64,000 nt of DNA, taken from Sphingomonas sp. BAUL-RG-20F-R05-02 (lineage in GTDB: Bacteria; Pseudomonadota; Alphaproteobacteria; Sphingomonadales; Sphingomonadaceae). How positions within the stretch are numbered: the stretch's first letter is position 1; every line of letters begins with the position of its first letter. The DNA is taken from positions 310,001 through 374,000 of the forward strand of contig NZ_JAKNQH010000001.1 in the NCBI RefSeq assembly GCF_022662305.1. The letters are read 5' to 3'. Positions 17,336 to 26,038 of the stretch are shown here, piece after piece. Position numbers and translations under genes: made by a program. Under the pieces are notes generated by a model. That model was not told the origin of the DNA and ran no database searches. It saw only the letters and a program-made list of their open reading frames with translations.

Positions 17336-18495
17336 CGGCAGCGGCTCGCCCGCTGCGGCTCGGCTTCCCGGTAAAGGTGATGGGCCAGCCCGGCCTGAAA
17401 TCGCAGGATACCCGGCGCTGGCAGAAGAACCCGCACCTGAAATGCTCGCTGGAACTGCTCGACCCGGTGCTGGACTATCTCAAGTCGAAGAAGCTCGACA
17501 TGTACCGGCTGTCGTCGGACATTGCACCTTACGCCACGCATCCGGACATGCCGCAGTTCCACAACATGGTGGCGGAGAGCGACGCGGAACTGCGGGCGTT
17601 CGGCGCGAAGGCGCGGGCGTATGACATTCGCCTGTCATTCCACCCTTCGCAGTATGTGCTGCTCAACGCGCCGGATCCCGAGCTGACGCGCAAGAGCATC
17701 TGGGATCTCGCCAGCCAGGCCGAGATGCTCGACCGCATGGAACTGAATGACGAAGCGGTGATGATTACTCACGTCGGTGGCGTCTATGGCGACCACGAGG
17801 CGAGCCGGGCGCGCTGGATCGCCGGTTGGGAGCAGTGCCCGGAGCATGTCCGTCGGCGGCTGGTGCTGGAGAATGACGACATCCGCTTTTCGGCGGCGGA
17901 TGCGTTGTGGATCCATGAACGCACCGGTGTGCGACTGATCTTCGACTATCAGCATTTCTGGTGCCTGAACCCGGAATGGCTCGATATGCGGAACACGCTC
18001 GAACGTTTCCTTGCCACATGGCCGGCAGGCGTGCGGCCGAAGATCCACTTCTCATCGCCGCGCACCGAACTTCGCGAGATCAAGCAGAAGATCAGCGCCA
18101 CCGAGCGCGCCGCGGCCAAGGCGGGTTCGCCGAAGCGCAAATCGGGCGAACTGCTGAAAGCGCCGGTAAAGGCAACGGCCCGCGTGAAGACGGTGCTCCG
18201 CCCGCCGGTGTGGACCGGCCACGCCGACTTTACCAATCCGTTCGAGTTCGCCACCTTCATTCGCATCGCTGAAGGGCTGGAGTTCGACGTGATGCTTGAG
18301 GGCAAATCGAAGGATCTGAGCCTGTTGCGGCTACGTCCGGATCTGCTCCGGTTCGCGCCCGACGTTGCGGCCCGGTTCGGCATCACCGAACAGGATGCGT
18401 CCGAACTTGCGGCGGACGAAGCAAGGCTTGATCGAGGTGTGGATGCCGAAGGCGAGCCCGATGTCGACGAGGGGTACGCGCAAGCGGCCGAATAA
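17332..18495 (+). CDS. uvsE: UV DNA damage endonuclease UvsE
   Basis: UVDE-family endonuclease, which nicks 5' to UV photoproducts and other lesions in an excision pathway independent of UvrABC. The 387-residue protein is a TIM barrel with metal-binding residues in segments MYRLSSDIAPY, RLSFHPSQYVLL, MITHVGGVYGD, LVLENDD and FDYQHFWCLN. A lysine/alanine-rich insert (about 255-285) precedes the conserved WTGHADF. The C-terminal 40 residues are acidic and probably disordered. It is translationally coupled to the YbhB gene. A strong hairpin terminator follows. Confidence 0.93.
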   Translation: MTAAARPLRLGFPVKVMGQPGLKSQDTRRWQKNPHLKCSLELLDPVLDYLKSKKLDMYRLSSDIAPYATHPDMPQFHNMVAESDAELRAFGAKARAYDIRLSFHPSQYVLLNAPDPELTRKSIWDLASQAEMLDRMELNDEAVMITHVGGVYGDHEASRARWIAGWEQCPEHVRRRLVLENDDIRFSAADALWIHERTGVRLIFDYQHFWCLNPEWLDMRNTLERFLATWPAGVRPKIHFSSPRTELREIKQKISATERAAAKAGSPKRKSGELLKAPVKATARVKTVLRPPVWTGHADFTNPFEFATFIRIAEGLEFDVMLEGKSKDLSLLRLRPDLLRFAPDVAARFGITEQDASELAADEARLDRGVDAEGEPDVDEGYAQAAE

Positions 18496-18496
18496 C

Positions 18497-18524
18497 GGAG
18501 GTGCCGCCTGCGGGCGGCACCTCC
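18497..18524. terminator. Bidirectional hairpin terminator between uvsE and DUF3597 gene
   Basis: A perfect 12-base-pair stem GGAGGTGCCGCC / GGCGGCACCTCC with loop TGCG lies between two convergent genes. There is no long T-tract, only TCGTT on the plus side, so the stem strength carries the argument. Confidence 0.8.
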
Positions 18525-18534
18525 TCGTTGCGGA

Positions 18535-18939
18535 TCAGCCGCGCAGGCTGTCCGGCACGACGCCGCCGTTTTCGGCGAGCTTTGCCATCACCGCCTTGTG
18601 GAGCGCGATATTCTCCTCCGCGCTACCGTCCGCGCCGACATGGACGTTGAGTTCGTCGGCCAGTCCCTTGCGTGCGGCAAGACTGGAGTCCAGATCGAGC
18701 AACTTGAGCAGATCGACGATCGACGTCTGGTAGTTGCCGCCGCCATCTTTCATCGACGCCATTTCCGACAGCACCGCGCCGACATCGACCGCCTGCGCGG
18801 GAGCCGCATTCGGTGTAGCGGTCGGGGCCGGCGATGCGGCGGGCGTAGCGGCTGGAGCGGCTGCCGGGGCGGCGTTGCCGGCCGTGCTTGCAGTCTTGTG
18901 GCCGAAAATCTTACCCATGATGTTGCCGAAGATGCTCAT
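18535..18939 (-). CDS. DUF3597 family protein
   Basis: Small soluble protein of 134 residues. It starts MSIFGNIMGKIFGHK, has an alanine/proline-rich linker (about 20-50), then the conserved block VDLLKLLDLDSSLAARKGLADEL and a helical C-terminus ending LAENGGVVPDSL. This is the typical DUF3597 arrangement, function unknown; the name LysM-less BON-like domains sometimes used for it is not supported here. The ATG at 18939 has an AAGGAGA ribosome-binding site, so the longer open frame back to 19104 is not used. It diverges from the DUF4142 gene. Confidence 0.88.
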   Translation of the reverse strand: MSIFGNIMGKIFGHKTASTAGNAAPAAAPAATPAASPAPTATPNAAPAQAVDVGAVLSEMASMKDGGGNYQTSIVDLLKLLDLDSSLAARKGLADELNVHVGADGSAEENIALHKAVMAKLAENGGVVPDSLRG

Positions 18940-19103
18940 CGCGTAATGTCTCCTTACCAGCCGCCACCATGCGGCTTCGATCATGACAAACGACATGATG
19001 GACGCAAAAGGTCCGTCGCAAAGTGGTTGCGACGCAGCGGGGAACGCTGAGCAAGGGAAATCGTTGGTGCGCCTGTGCACTTTGCGATCAACAGGAGGAT
19101 GCA

Positions 19104-19721
19104 ATGAAAATCAGAACCTTGACCCTGCTTTCAGCGGCAACATTGTCACTGGCTGCGTGTGGCCATAAAACGGACACCGCCGATACGTCGAGCAATACCA
19201 CTATCGTCGATAACGAGACGAATGACTCGATGATGGCGAACGGCGCGATGACCGATAACGGCATGACGATGACCGACAACGCGATGGCGCCGGCCACCGG
19301 CGGTCAAGCATTTGCCAACACCGCGGCTGCAAGCGACGCATTCGAGATCGCCTCGTCAAAGGCAGCGCTGGACATGTCGAAATCGGCTGCGGTCAAGAAG
19401 TTCGCGCAGAAGATGATCGACGCACACACCACGTCGACCGCCAAGCTGAAGACAATCACTGCTGGCCTGAGCCCGGCGATCACGCCCGATCCGACGCTGA
19501 CGCCGGATCAGCAAACGCAGCTTGATGCGATGAAGAAGATGTCTGGTGCCGACTTCGACAAGGCGTACATCGATGCGCAGGTCGCCGGTCATCAGCAGAC
19601 GCTCGACGCTTTGAAAAGCTATGCGGCAAGCGGCGACGTACCTGCGCTGAAGACGTTCGCAACCAACATGGTGCCGATCGTCGCGGCGCACCTCAACATG
19701 GCAAAGGGCTTGAACGCCTGA
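19104..19721 (+). CDS. DUF4142 domain lipoprotein
   Basis: Predicted lipoprotein of 205 residues with lipobox LAAC at about 16-19. A low-complexity Asn/Asp/Met/Thr-rich linker (about 25-70) precedes a helical DUF4142 bundle containing FEIASSKAALDMSKSAAVKKF split by family position and the closing PIVAAHLNMAKGL. DUF4142 is a ferritin-like-length helical domain of unknown function found in periplasmic stress-type proteins. ATG at 19104 is preceded by AGGAGG, fixing the start well inside the longer frame. A GC-rich hairpin follows the stop. Confidence 0.88.
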   Translation: MKIRTLTLLSAATLSLAACGHKTDTADTSSNTTIVDNETNDSMMANGAMTDNGMTMTDNAMAPATGGQAFANTAAASDAFEIASSKAALDMSKSAAVKKFAQKMIDAHTTSTAKLKTITAGLSPAITPDPTLTPDQQTQLDAMKKMSGADFDKAYIDAQVAGHQQTLDALKSYAASGDVPALKTFATNMVPIVAAHLNMAKGLNA

Positions 19722-19730
19722 TGTCGGGCG

Positions 19731-19757
19731 GGCCTGCCCGCTACAGGCGGGCAGGCC
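19731..19757. terminator. Hairpin terminator after DUF4142 gene
   Basis: An 11-base-pair perfect stem GGCCTGCCCGC / GCGGGCAGGCC with a 5-base loop lies between convergent genes. A U-tract is lacking, so it is a likely but not certain terminator. Confidence 0.65.
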
Positions 19758-19761
19758 ACGT

Positions 19762-22443
19762 CTATTGTATCCTGGTTTGCAACAAGGTGATCTTGCCGAG
19801 CAGACCGGCGGGTCGGACCAGCACCTTATCCTGATCCTGATCTTGGAACCGTTCGCCGTAGCGTGCGGTCAGCAATCGTCGGTCCGCCTTCGGCCGCGTA
19901 GAAAGCGCGTTGATCGCGCTGTTCATAACCCGCAGTTCGACTACATTCGGGCCAGGTCGTAGCAAATCTGTCACGTCGATACGCCATGGCGGCGCCCACA
20001 CTGCTCCTGCCGGCTTGCCGTTCACGGTGACCAGCACCGCATCGCGCACCGGCGCGGCAATCGCGGCGGCAGGGCGTGCGTTGATGGGTAAATCGAGTGG
20101 CTGATCTTTACCGAAGTCGAGAAAGATGTGGCCCGACAAGGGTAGGGCATTTTTACGCAAACGAACCGTGCGACGGTAGGTAATGCTGCCAGAGAAGGTG
20201 GCATAAGCCGGATCATCAGTCCACGATGTGCCTGGTTTCGGTGGTGTCGGCAGGCCGGCCGCTGCCAAGCCGACCCATCCCGTCGACAGATCGGCCACCT
20301 GATCTATTCGTGTTTCCAGCGGTTTTTCTGGTGGCGACTGCGTGAAGATCAGGAAGCGGCTCTGATATGGCGCAAGGTCGATTGCGATCAGCCCATGTCC
20401 AGCGCTGAAGCGACTGCCGCTCGCGGCATCCCACCATTGTCCATGTTCGGTGTCGGCGGCGAAGGTAGCGTATGTATGCAGCTGCCGCGGACCAGAATTG
20501 ACAATGAGATACACGTCCCCCTCCGGCAGGTGCCGATGAACGAAACCGACGTCTCGATCGGGACGCGCCAGTGCCATGTCCGGGTGCAGCATAGCGCGCA
20601 ACGCGGTTTCGAGCTTCGCTGTCGGGACGACCGACACCTGCTCACGTATGTCCGGCGCTGCCAATCGTGCGCCGGTTTCACGCACACTGCGGCTGGCGCT
20701 GTCCCCGTCGATCAGCCCGCCGCCTCGTTCGGGCAGGTGTTCGGTCGCAATCACCTTGCCGCCGGCCGCCACCCATGCGGCAACGATGCGGTATGCGGCA
20801 GGGTCGATGCGGGTCAGAGCCGGCAGCACCAACACCTTGTACTTCAGCGCGCCGGCGCGGATTGCCGCCGCGTCGATGGAGTCGAAGGTCTGTCCGGCAT
20901 CCAGCACGCCGTCGATCACCGTCTGACCCAGCCGGGCGCGCATACCGTCGTTTAACGACGCTCGGCCGGGGCGCATCGCCGCCAGACCGTCCTCGCTTGG
21001 AAGGTAGATGGCAACATCGGTGGCAGGCACGCCCATGCGCAGCATCGCGCTGGTTCGCTGCAGATACCGCGTCACCGCCGACATCGCCGGACTCCATGGA
21101 TTATGATCATTGAGCGCGGCCGCTGCGTAGAACGCCCAACCCGGTTCGGGCACATCCGGCGGCGAATAGGGCCAGCCGTGGCCGATGATCTGGTTCACGC
21201 CCTGGAGGAACATGCGATCCGCCTCCATCTTCATGTCGAGTGGCGTCGCTGCCCATGCGGGCGAATGCAGCCACGTCCAAGTCTCCGCCGACACGACCGG
21301 GCGACCGTAAAGATGCGCGGCAGAGGTTGCCCAGCGCGTCGAGGTGAAGGCACGCCAGTCAGAACCCTCGCCCTCGGGCAGATCGACGAGCGCGTTGCTC
21401 GACAACATCGGGGGCGGCGTGCCGTAAGCCTGCGTCCGAAAGCGCGTTCCGTGAGCGTGCGCCCAGGCAGTAATCGTCGTGAAATACCGTTCGTTGAGCA
21501 ATTCCGTCAGCGTGCGCGCCCAATCGAACCGCACCGCTGCACCCGCGTCCGTTTCGTCGAACAGTGCCGGCAGGTGGTCGAGCAGGTCATAGCCACGCCG
21601 CCGCCGGAACTCGGCAGGTAGATCGTCCGTCCAGGCCGCGCCATAGGCTTCGAGGCTGTCGGAGAACATCGCATAGGGCGGCGGTGCGCTTTGGAAGGCG
21701 GAAAGCAACGGCTGTCCGACATGGTCGAGGTAGTCGATGATTGCCGCTTTGTTGAGATGATCGATAACATAGCCTTCGGCGCCGACGCCGGCACGCTTGA
21801 CCTGTTGTCCAGTCCGCCCGGCGATGAACACCGTGACAGGTCGAGCCTGAGATACCGGTGTCAGAGACACAGAGACACCGTTGATCGCCGCGACCCGCCG
21901 ACCCTCGACAAACGCTGCCAGAACGCTTTCACCTGGGCCGAGGGCTGGTAGCGCGACCCTGCTCACATTTGCCGGCGCGGTAATCGTGAATAGGCGTACG
22001 CCGGCGGACGCTTGCGTAATTGGTACCGATGGCCCGCCATACGGCCAACCGCTGCCGAGCGTCACGTCGATCCGCATGCCGCTCGCGCGTGCGGTCTCGC
22101 CGGCATGACGGAGCGCCGCCAGGAACGGTGGTGACAGGAAGGGTACGTTGTGGATGCCGCGGGTCGGATCGTCAGGCGATAAAGGATACGTGGCCTGCAC
22201 CTCGAATCCGCCGAAGCCCTCCGCGCGCATTGCCGCAATCTCGCGATCGATTTCGACCGGTGTCGCGCTGGGGCCGAACCACCACCAGCGCACCATCGGC
22301 CGCGCATCCTCCGGCGGGTGCGTGAACGTCTGCCACAACGTCGATGCAGCAGGGGCGGCGTCTGCGGACGGAGACGCAAGCGCAACCAAGACGAGCGGCG
22401 CGATCGCGAACGCTTTCCAGATCCTCTCCATGGAACGAGACAT
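19762..22443 (-). CDS. Exported glycosyl hydrolase, GH106-like (alpha-L-rhamnosidase type)
   Basis: Large secreted or periplasmic enzyme of 893 residues with a signal peptide (hydrophobic run after about residue 10, cleavage near ADA-AP at about 29). The N-terminal segment RPMVRWWWFGPSATP, then RIDVTLGSGWPYGGP, AETWTWLH and HGWPYSPP, follows the motif layout of GH106-type alpha-L-rhamnosidases. A C-terminal beta-sandwich contains HIFLDFGKDQPLDLPINARP. Substrate would be plant or rhamnogalacturonan-type glycans. It stands alone on this strand, divergent from the PEBP-oxidoreductase gene. M1 at 22443 or M5 at 22431 could be the start. Confidence 0.8.
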   Translation of the reverse strand: MSRSMERIWKAFAIAPLVLVALASPSADAAPAASTLWQTFTHPPEDARPMVRWWWFGPSATPVEIDREIAAMRAEGFGGFEVQATYPLSPDDPTRGIHNVPFLSPPFLAALRHAGETARASGMRIDVTLGSGWPYGGPSVPITQASAGVRLFTITAPANVSRVALPALGPGESVLAAFVEGRRVAAINGVSVSLTPVSQARPVTVFIAGRTGQQVKRAGVGAEGYVIDHLNKAAIIDYLDHVGQPLLSAFQSAPPPYAMFSDSLEAYGAAWTDDLPAEFRRRRGYDLLDHLPALFDETDAGAAVRFDWARTLTELLNERYFTTITAWAHAHGTRFRTQAYGTPPPMLSSNALVDLPEGEGSDWRAFTSTRWATSAAHLYGRPVVSAETWTWLHSPAWAATPLDMKMEADRMFLQGVNQIIGHGWPYSPPDVPEPGWAFYAAAALNDHNPWSPAMSAVTRYLQRTSAMLRMGVPATDVAIYLPSEDGLAAMRPGRASLNDGMRARLGQTVIDGVLDAGQTFDSIDAAAIRAGALKYKVLVLPALTRIDPAAYRIVAAWVAAGGKVIATEHLPERGGGLIDGDSASRSVRETGARLAAPDIREQVSVVPTAKLETALRAMLHPDMALARPDRDVGFVHRHLPEGDVYLIVNSGPRQLHTYATFAADTEHGQWWDAASGSRFSAGHGLIAIDLAPYQSRFLIFTQSPPEKPLETRIDQVADLSTGWVGLAAAGLPTPPKPGTSWTDDPAYATFSGSITYRRTVRLRKNALPLSGHIFLDFGKDQPLDLPINARPAAAIAAPVRDAVLVTVNGKPAGAVWAPPWRIDVTDLLRPGPNVVELRVMNSAINALSTRPKADRRLLTARYGERFQDQDQDKVLVRPAGLLGKITLLQTRIQ

Positions 22444-22547
22444 GCCCCAAAGCGGTGCGGCCGGGCAAGCGCCTCATGCCGCCGTGTTTGTGGGGATCGT
22501 CTCGGCGTGTGAACCGTTCGGGGGCGGACGCTTATCAGGAGATGACC

Positions 22548-23960
22548 ATGCTGGAACTGAGCAGCCCATCCTTTGCCGACGGCGATATGCTTCCCGATCG
22601 TTTTGCAAAGAACCACGGCAATATCATGCCTGCTCTCCAATGGACCGGCGCACCCGATGGTACCGCCAGCTTTGCGTTGATCGTCCAGGATCCGGATGCG
22701 CCCCACGGTACCGTCTGCCACCTTGCGGTGGGCGGGATAGGCGTCGACCGCAGCGGACTTGAGGAAGGCGAACCGCTCCATGGCCTGCTGGTCTGTCGCA
22801 ACGTCTTCGGCGATGCCGGCTGGGGTGGTCCGCGTCCGCCGGCTGGGGATGGTGCGCATCGATACCACTTTCGATTGCTGGCGCTCGATACGGCCATCCT
22901 CGCGATCGAAACAGGTGCCGCGCCCGAGGAACTGATCCGCGCGGTCGAAGGTCATGTCATCGCGGACGCCGAACTGGTCGGCCGGTACGAGACGAAAGCC
23001 TTTGGCCCGATCAACCGCGCGGTGCGGTTGCGCCGGTTTGGCGAGACGGACGTGCTGGAACTCGGCCAGGTACCGGTTCCGCAGGCGCAGGACGACGAGG
23101 TGTTGGTGAAGGTCGTCGCGGCCAGCGTCAACCCAGTCGACTACAAGACGATGCAAGGCGAGTTTCCTCCGGTCGGTGAGGGCGATTTGCCGATCGTGCT
23201 GGGCCGCGATCTCGCCGGTACGATCGAGGCAGTCGGTACGCGCGCACATTATATGCTCAGCAAGGGCGATCGCGTGTTTGCGCACATCGGCTTCGATCGC
23301 GGCGCGCAGAGCAACTATGTGGTCGTCAAGGCAGTCGAACTGGTTGCCGCCCCTGCGTCGATCGATCTGGTACAGGCCGGTGGTATCGGACTTGCGGCGA
23401 TGACCGCGTGGCAGGGGCTGTTCGATCATGGTGGATTGGGAGCTGGGCAGCGCGTGCTGATCCACGGCGGCGCGGGCGGAGTGGGGCACCTTGCGGTGCA
23501 GTTCGCACGCGCGCGCGGCGCAGAGGTGTTCGCCACCGCCGGCCCGGACGATCTCGATTTCGTGGCAAGCCTCGGCGCGGACACGGTGATCGATTACAAG
23601 AACCAGCGGTTCGAGGATATCGCGCGCGGCGTGGATGTGGTGTTCGATCTTGTCGGCGGCGATACGACCGAACGCTCTTGGGCCGTGCTGCGGGAGGGCG
23701 GTATCCTTGTCTCGACGCTCGCCGAACCCGATCAGGCGCAGGCCAAGGCCCACAACGTCCGCGCCGCTCCACGTTGGTTGGCGGAGCCCAATGCCGCGCA
23801 ACTGGGTGAGGTCGCCAGACTGATCGATGCTGGTGAGGTTCGTATCTCTGTAGCCGAAACCTTCCCGATCGAACGAGTTCGTGACGCCTATGATCGCGCA
23901 CAGCAGGGACACGTCCGGGGCAAGATCGTGCTGACCTTTGGCGATGATCCATCTGACTGA
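22548..23960 (+). CDS. Fusion of YbhB/PEBP domain with zinc-type quinone oxidoreductase (MDR)
   Basis: A single 470-residue frame carries two domains. Residues about 1-150 form a PEBP/YbhB domain (LIVQDPDAPHG, ALQWTGAP, the RYHFRLLALD strand). Residues about 160-470 form an NADPH-dependent quinone oxidoreductase of the medium-chain family (VVAASVNPVDYKTMQG, VLGRDLAGTIEAVG, GDRVFAH, the Rossmann motif HGGAGGVGHLAVQFA, and GKIVLTF at the end). No zinc-ligand loop is evident. Both domains look complete. ATG 22548 is chosen because AGGAG is 6 bases upstream; ATG 22542 is too close to it. A hairpin follows. Confidence 0.85.
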   Translation: MLELSSPSFADGDMLPDRFAKNHGNIMPALQWTGAPDGTASFALIVQDPDAPHGTVCHLAVGGIGVDRSGLEEGEPLHGLLVCRNVFGDAGWGGPRPPAGDGAHRYHFRLLALDTAILAIETGAAPEELIRAVEGHVIADAELVGRYETKAFGPINRAVRLRRFGETDVLELGQVPVPQAQDDEVLVKVVAASVNPVDYKTMQGEFPPVGEGDLPIVLGRDLAGTIEAVGTRAHYMLSKGDRVFAHIGFDRGAQSNYVVVKAVELVAAPASIDLVQAGGIGLAAMTAWQGLFDHGGLGAGQRVLIHGGAGGVGHLAVQFARARGAEVFATAGPDDLDFVASLGADTVIDYKNQRFEDIARGVDVVFDLVGGDTTERSWAVLREGGILVSTLAEPDQAQAKAHNVRAAPRWLAEPNAAQLGEVARLIDAGEVRISVAETFPIERVRDAYDRAQQGHVRGKIVLTFGDDPSD

Positions 23961-23969
23961 GCGGCATTA

Positions 23970-23994
23970 GCGGCAGGCGTCGTTCGCCTGCCGC
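23970..23994 (+). terminator. Hairpin terminator after PEBP-oxidoreductase gene
   Basis: A 10-base-pair perfect stem GCGGCAGGCG / CGCCTGCCGC with a TCGTT loop begins 10 bases after the stop codon. No T-tract follows. Confidence 0.65.
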
Positions 23995-24123
23995 ATCACC
24001 AAGCCACCTCATGCCGGGAACGGCAAATTACTCGCTGTGGCCGGACGATCACTTGACCATGCGTCTTGGCGGCCGGGCCGAGCACACGAAGCTGGCTTTG
24101 TTGATCGCCGCCGCTGAAACCGT

Positions 24124-24963
24124 TCAGGTTTGCGGCGTTTCCGCTTCAACGTAGGTGGCGAAAGCCTGCTCCCAGTCGGGATGCCACCGTGACAAGGCAG
24201 GGCGGTTCTCGGTCATGTCACCTGCGCTCCACCGGATGCGGGCCGCATCGACTTGCGGTGCGACCGCGTTGTCGGGGCACAGGATGTAGAAGTCACCTGC
24301 CTGAACTCGCGCGATCATCAGATCGACGACCTGCTTTGCTGTCCATGCGCCGTCAGGCTTCGGTCCTCGCGGGTCACGGCTCATGCCCGTGAACGTCCAG
24401 CCCGGCACCAGAAGGTGAGCCGATACCTGATCGCCCTCAGCGCGCAGCCCATGCGCGAGTTGTTCGGTCAGAGTGCGGATGCCCGCCTTCGACACTGCAT
24501 ATGCCGGGTGACCCGGAGGATTGATGATGCCCTGCTTCGATCCTGTGTTGATGATCGCTGAAGGACCACCTTGCCCAAGCATCAGCGGTGCGAATGCGTG
24601 GACGCCGTGGATCACACCCCACAAATTGACGTCGAGAATCTGCCGCCACGCATCCAGGCCGCTCCAGTTGTCGTCGTCGCTGCCGCCGATGCCGGCGTTG
24701 TTCATCAACACGTCCACCCGCCCGAATGCCGACACAGCCAGGTCGCGCAACCGTTCAACATCGGCGAGCTTCGCAACGTCGCCCGCAAGCACGCGAACCT
24801 CTCCCGGCAGGGTCGCGGCCAGCGCCTTCAGCGCGTCTTGATCGCGATCGAACATCACGATCTTCATGCCCATCTCGCTGAACCGGCGTGCCGCCGCCGC
24901 GCCGATGCCGCTGGCCCCGCCCGTAATGACGGCAACGCCGCCCTGCTGGAACACGTCAGTCAT
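24124..24963 (-). CDS. SDR family NAD(P)-dependent oxidoreductase
   Basis: Classical short-chain dehydrogenase of 279 residues. It has the cofactor motif TGGASGIG at about 14-21, an aspartate at the end of beta-2 (MFDRD) favouring NAD(H), NNAGIGG, and a catalytic serine, tyrosine and lysine in INTGSKQG and YAVSKAG. The C-terminal 70 residues include a variable substrate loop (LVPGWTFTG) and an unusual tail. The substrate is not evident and no pathway neighbours are present. It stands alone, with a short gap to the following cupredoxin-like gene, which lies upstream on the same strand. Confidence 0.9.
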   Translation of the reverse strand: MTDVFQQGGVAVITGGASGIGAAAARRFSEMGMKIVMFDRDQDALKALAATLPGEVRVLAGDVAKLADVERLRDLAVSAFGRVDVLMNNAGIGGSDDDNWSGLDAWRQILDVNLWGVIHGVHAFAPLMLGQGGPSAIINTGSKQGIINPPGHPAYAVSKAGIRTLTEQLAHGLRAEGDQVSAHLLVPGWTFTGMSRDPRGPKPDGAWTAKQVVDLMIARVQAGDFYILCPDNAVAPQVDAARIRWSAGDMTENRPALSRWHPDWEQAFATYVEAETPQT

Positions 24964-25004
24964 GGCTTTACTCCTCCGGTCGCGGCGACAATTTGCAATT
25001 CCGA

Positions 25005-25403
25005 TCAGCGGATCACGAACACGCCTTTGTAATCGTCGTCCGCATCAGCGAGCGTGGTGCTGCTGAACTCATACGTGCCGCCCCGGCGGGTGGCGGGCGC
25101 CTGCAAATGAACGGTGGCGCGCCGGCCCGAGTCGAGGACGATCTGACCATCACGAACCCACCCGCGATCCTGCCGCGCGATCCGCGCGTTGGCGAAGAAG
25201 GCCTTCTGCGTCAGATTGTGGCCCTTGCCCGACCGATTAGTGACGCGGAGAACATAAAGCCCGTTCTGCTGCACCGCGATCCGGCGCGGGATGAAGCCAT
25301 GATCGGTCATCGTGATCGAGATCGGCTGCGCCTTTGTCCAGTTGGGGGCTTGCGCGGCGGCGGGGGCTGCCAACACGGCAAGTGCGAGAACCAAGGTCTT
25401 CAT
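25005..25403 (-). CDS. Exported cupredoxin-like domain protein
   Basis: Periplasmic protein of 132 residues with a signal peptide (LVLALAVLAAPAAAQ, cleavage near 18). The mature part is a beta-sandwich like the cupredoxin-1 domain: ITMTDHGFIPRRIAVQQNGLYVLRVTN (segment boundaries about 30-56), HNLTQKAFF and TYEFSSTTLADADDDYKGVF. It keeps a histidine in HNL but lacks the C-x-H-x-M copper loop at the C-terminus, so classical type-1 copper binding is doubtful. ATG 25403 has CCGGAGA upstream; the frame is open further, to 25628. Confidence 0.75.
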   Translation of the reverse strand: MKTLVLALAVLAAPAAAQAPNWTKAQPISITMTDHGFIPRRIAVQQNGLYVLRVTNRSGKGHNLTQKAFFANARIARQDRGWVRDGQIVLDSGRRATVHLQAPATRRGGTYEFSSTTLADADDDYKGVFVIR

Positions 25404-25536
25404 TCGATATCTCCGGATCGTCGTCATGCAGGGCAAATGTGCGAGCCGATGCTTCGTTCCCCGCCAAGGCTGTCGGACCCACGTCGGTGGCATCGGCGTT
25501 GGTGCGACACTTGCACGGTAGATACGAGAGGCGACG

Positions 25537-25860
25537 ATGGCCGAAAAACATTTCACACCGACCCAGCGCATGGCTGCGGCAGCACGACGCGGATTGCGCT
25601 TGCGAGAGACTTTCAATCGTGGTGGCACTCAGGTCGGCGTCGACCGCGCGCATCAGCTTGCCAACCGCGCCGACGTGTCGGCGGCGGACATCAAGGCGAT
25701 GCACAGCTATTTCGCCCGTCACGCGGTCGATAAGGAGACCAAGACCCACCAATGGGATTCGGACGATGACCCTTCGGCCGGCTTCATCGCATGGCTTCTA
25801 TGGGGCGGCGACGACGGCAAGGCGTGGGCGGATCGCAACGTGAAGACCCTGGACGATTGA
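25537..25860 (+). CDS. Small conserved hypothetical protein
   Basis: A 107-residue soluble protein. It has a helical N-terminus (RMAAAARRGLRLRETF), the block GVDRAHQLANRADVS and IKAMHSYFARHAVDKET, then a C-terminal PSAGFIAWLLWGGDDGKAWADR. This last block is one I recognise from small hypothetical proteins in bacteria and phages, without a known function. No catalytic motif is visible. It is a monocistronic gene convergent with tRNA-Thr. Confidence 0.7.
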   Translation: MAEKHFTPTQRMAAAARRGLRLRETFNRGGTQVGVDRAHQLANRADVSAADIKAMHSYFARHAVDKETKTHQWDSDDDPSAGFIAWLLWGGDDGKAWADRNVKTLDD

Positions 25861-25891
25861 GCTCACGGGGCGTCGCTTCCCCGGTAAACCC

Positions 25892-25964
25892 TGCCCGCAC
25901 GAGGAATCGAACCCCGGACATCCACTTTACAAGGGTGGCGCTCTACCAACTGAGCTATACGGGC
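25892..25964 (-). tRNA. tRNA-Thr (anticodon TGT)
   Basis: A 73-base cloverleaf on the minus strand. The acceptor stem is GCCCGTA with TGCGGGC, the D arm GCTC..GAGC, the anticodon loop CTTGTAA reading TGT (threonine, ACA), and the T arm CGGGG-TTCGATT-CCTCG. The CCA end is not encoded. The lowest anticodon-stem pair (31-39) reads C-A rather than a Watson-Crick pair. Confidence 0.96.
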
Positions 25965-26038
25965 AGGCGTTCGCCCATAACCGCTGTCGGCGCGCTCGCC
26001 AAGACCGGCATGACGCCGCCGATGCGATTTGTCGCAGG

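Noticed and set aside
24011..24154. Possible 47-residue plus-strand gene between the PEBP-oxidoreductase and SDR genes
   Set aside because: Codon use is plausible and it starts with ATG, but it has no ribosome-binding site, no family resemblance, and overlaps the SDR 3' end. It may be a remnant, but there is not enough to call it.
25892..25964. tRNA-Thr as a pseudogene because of the C-A pair at 31-39
   Set aside because: All other stems and the invariant positions are normal, and a mismatch at the loop-closing end of the anticodon stem occurs in functional tRNAs.
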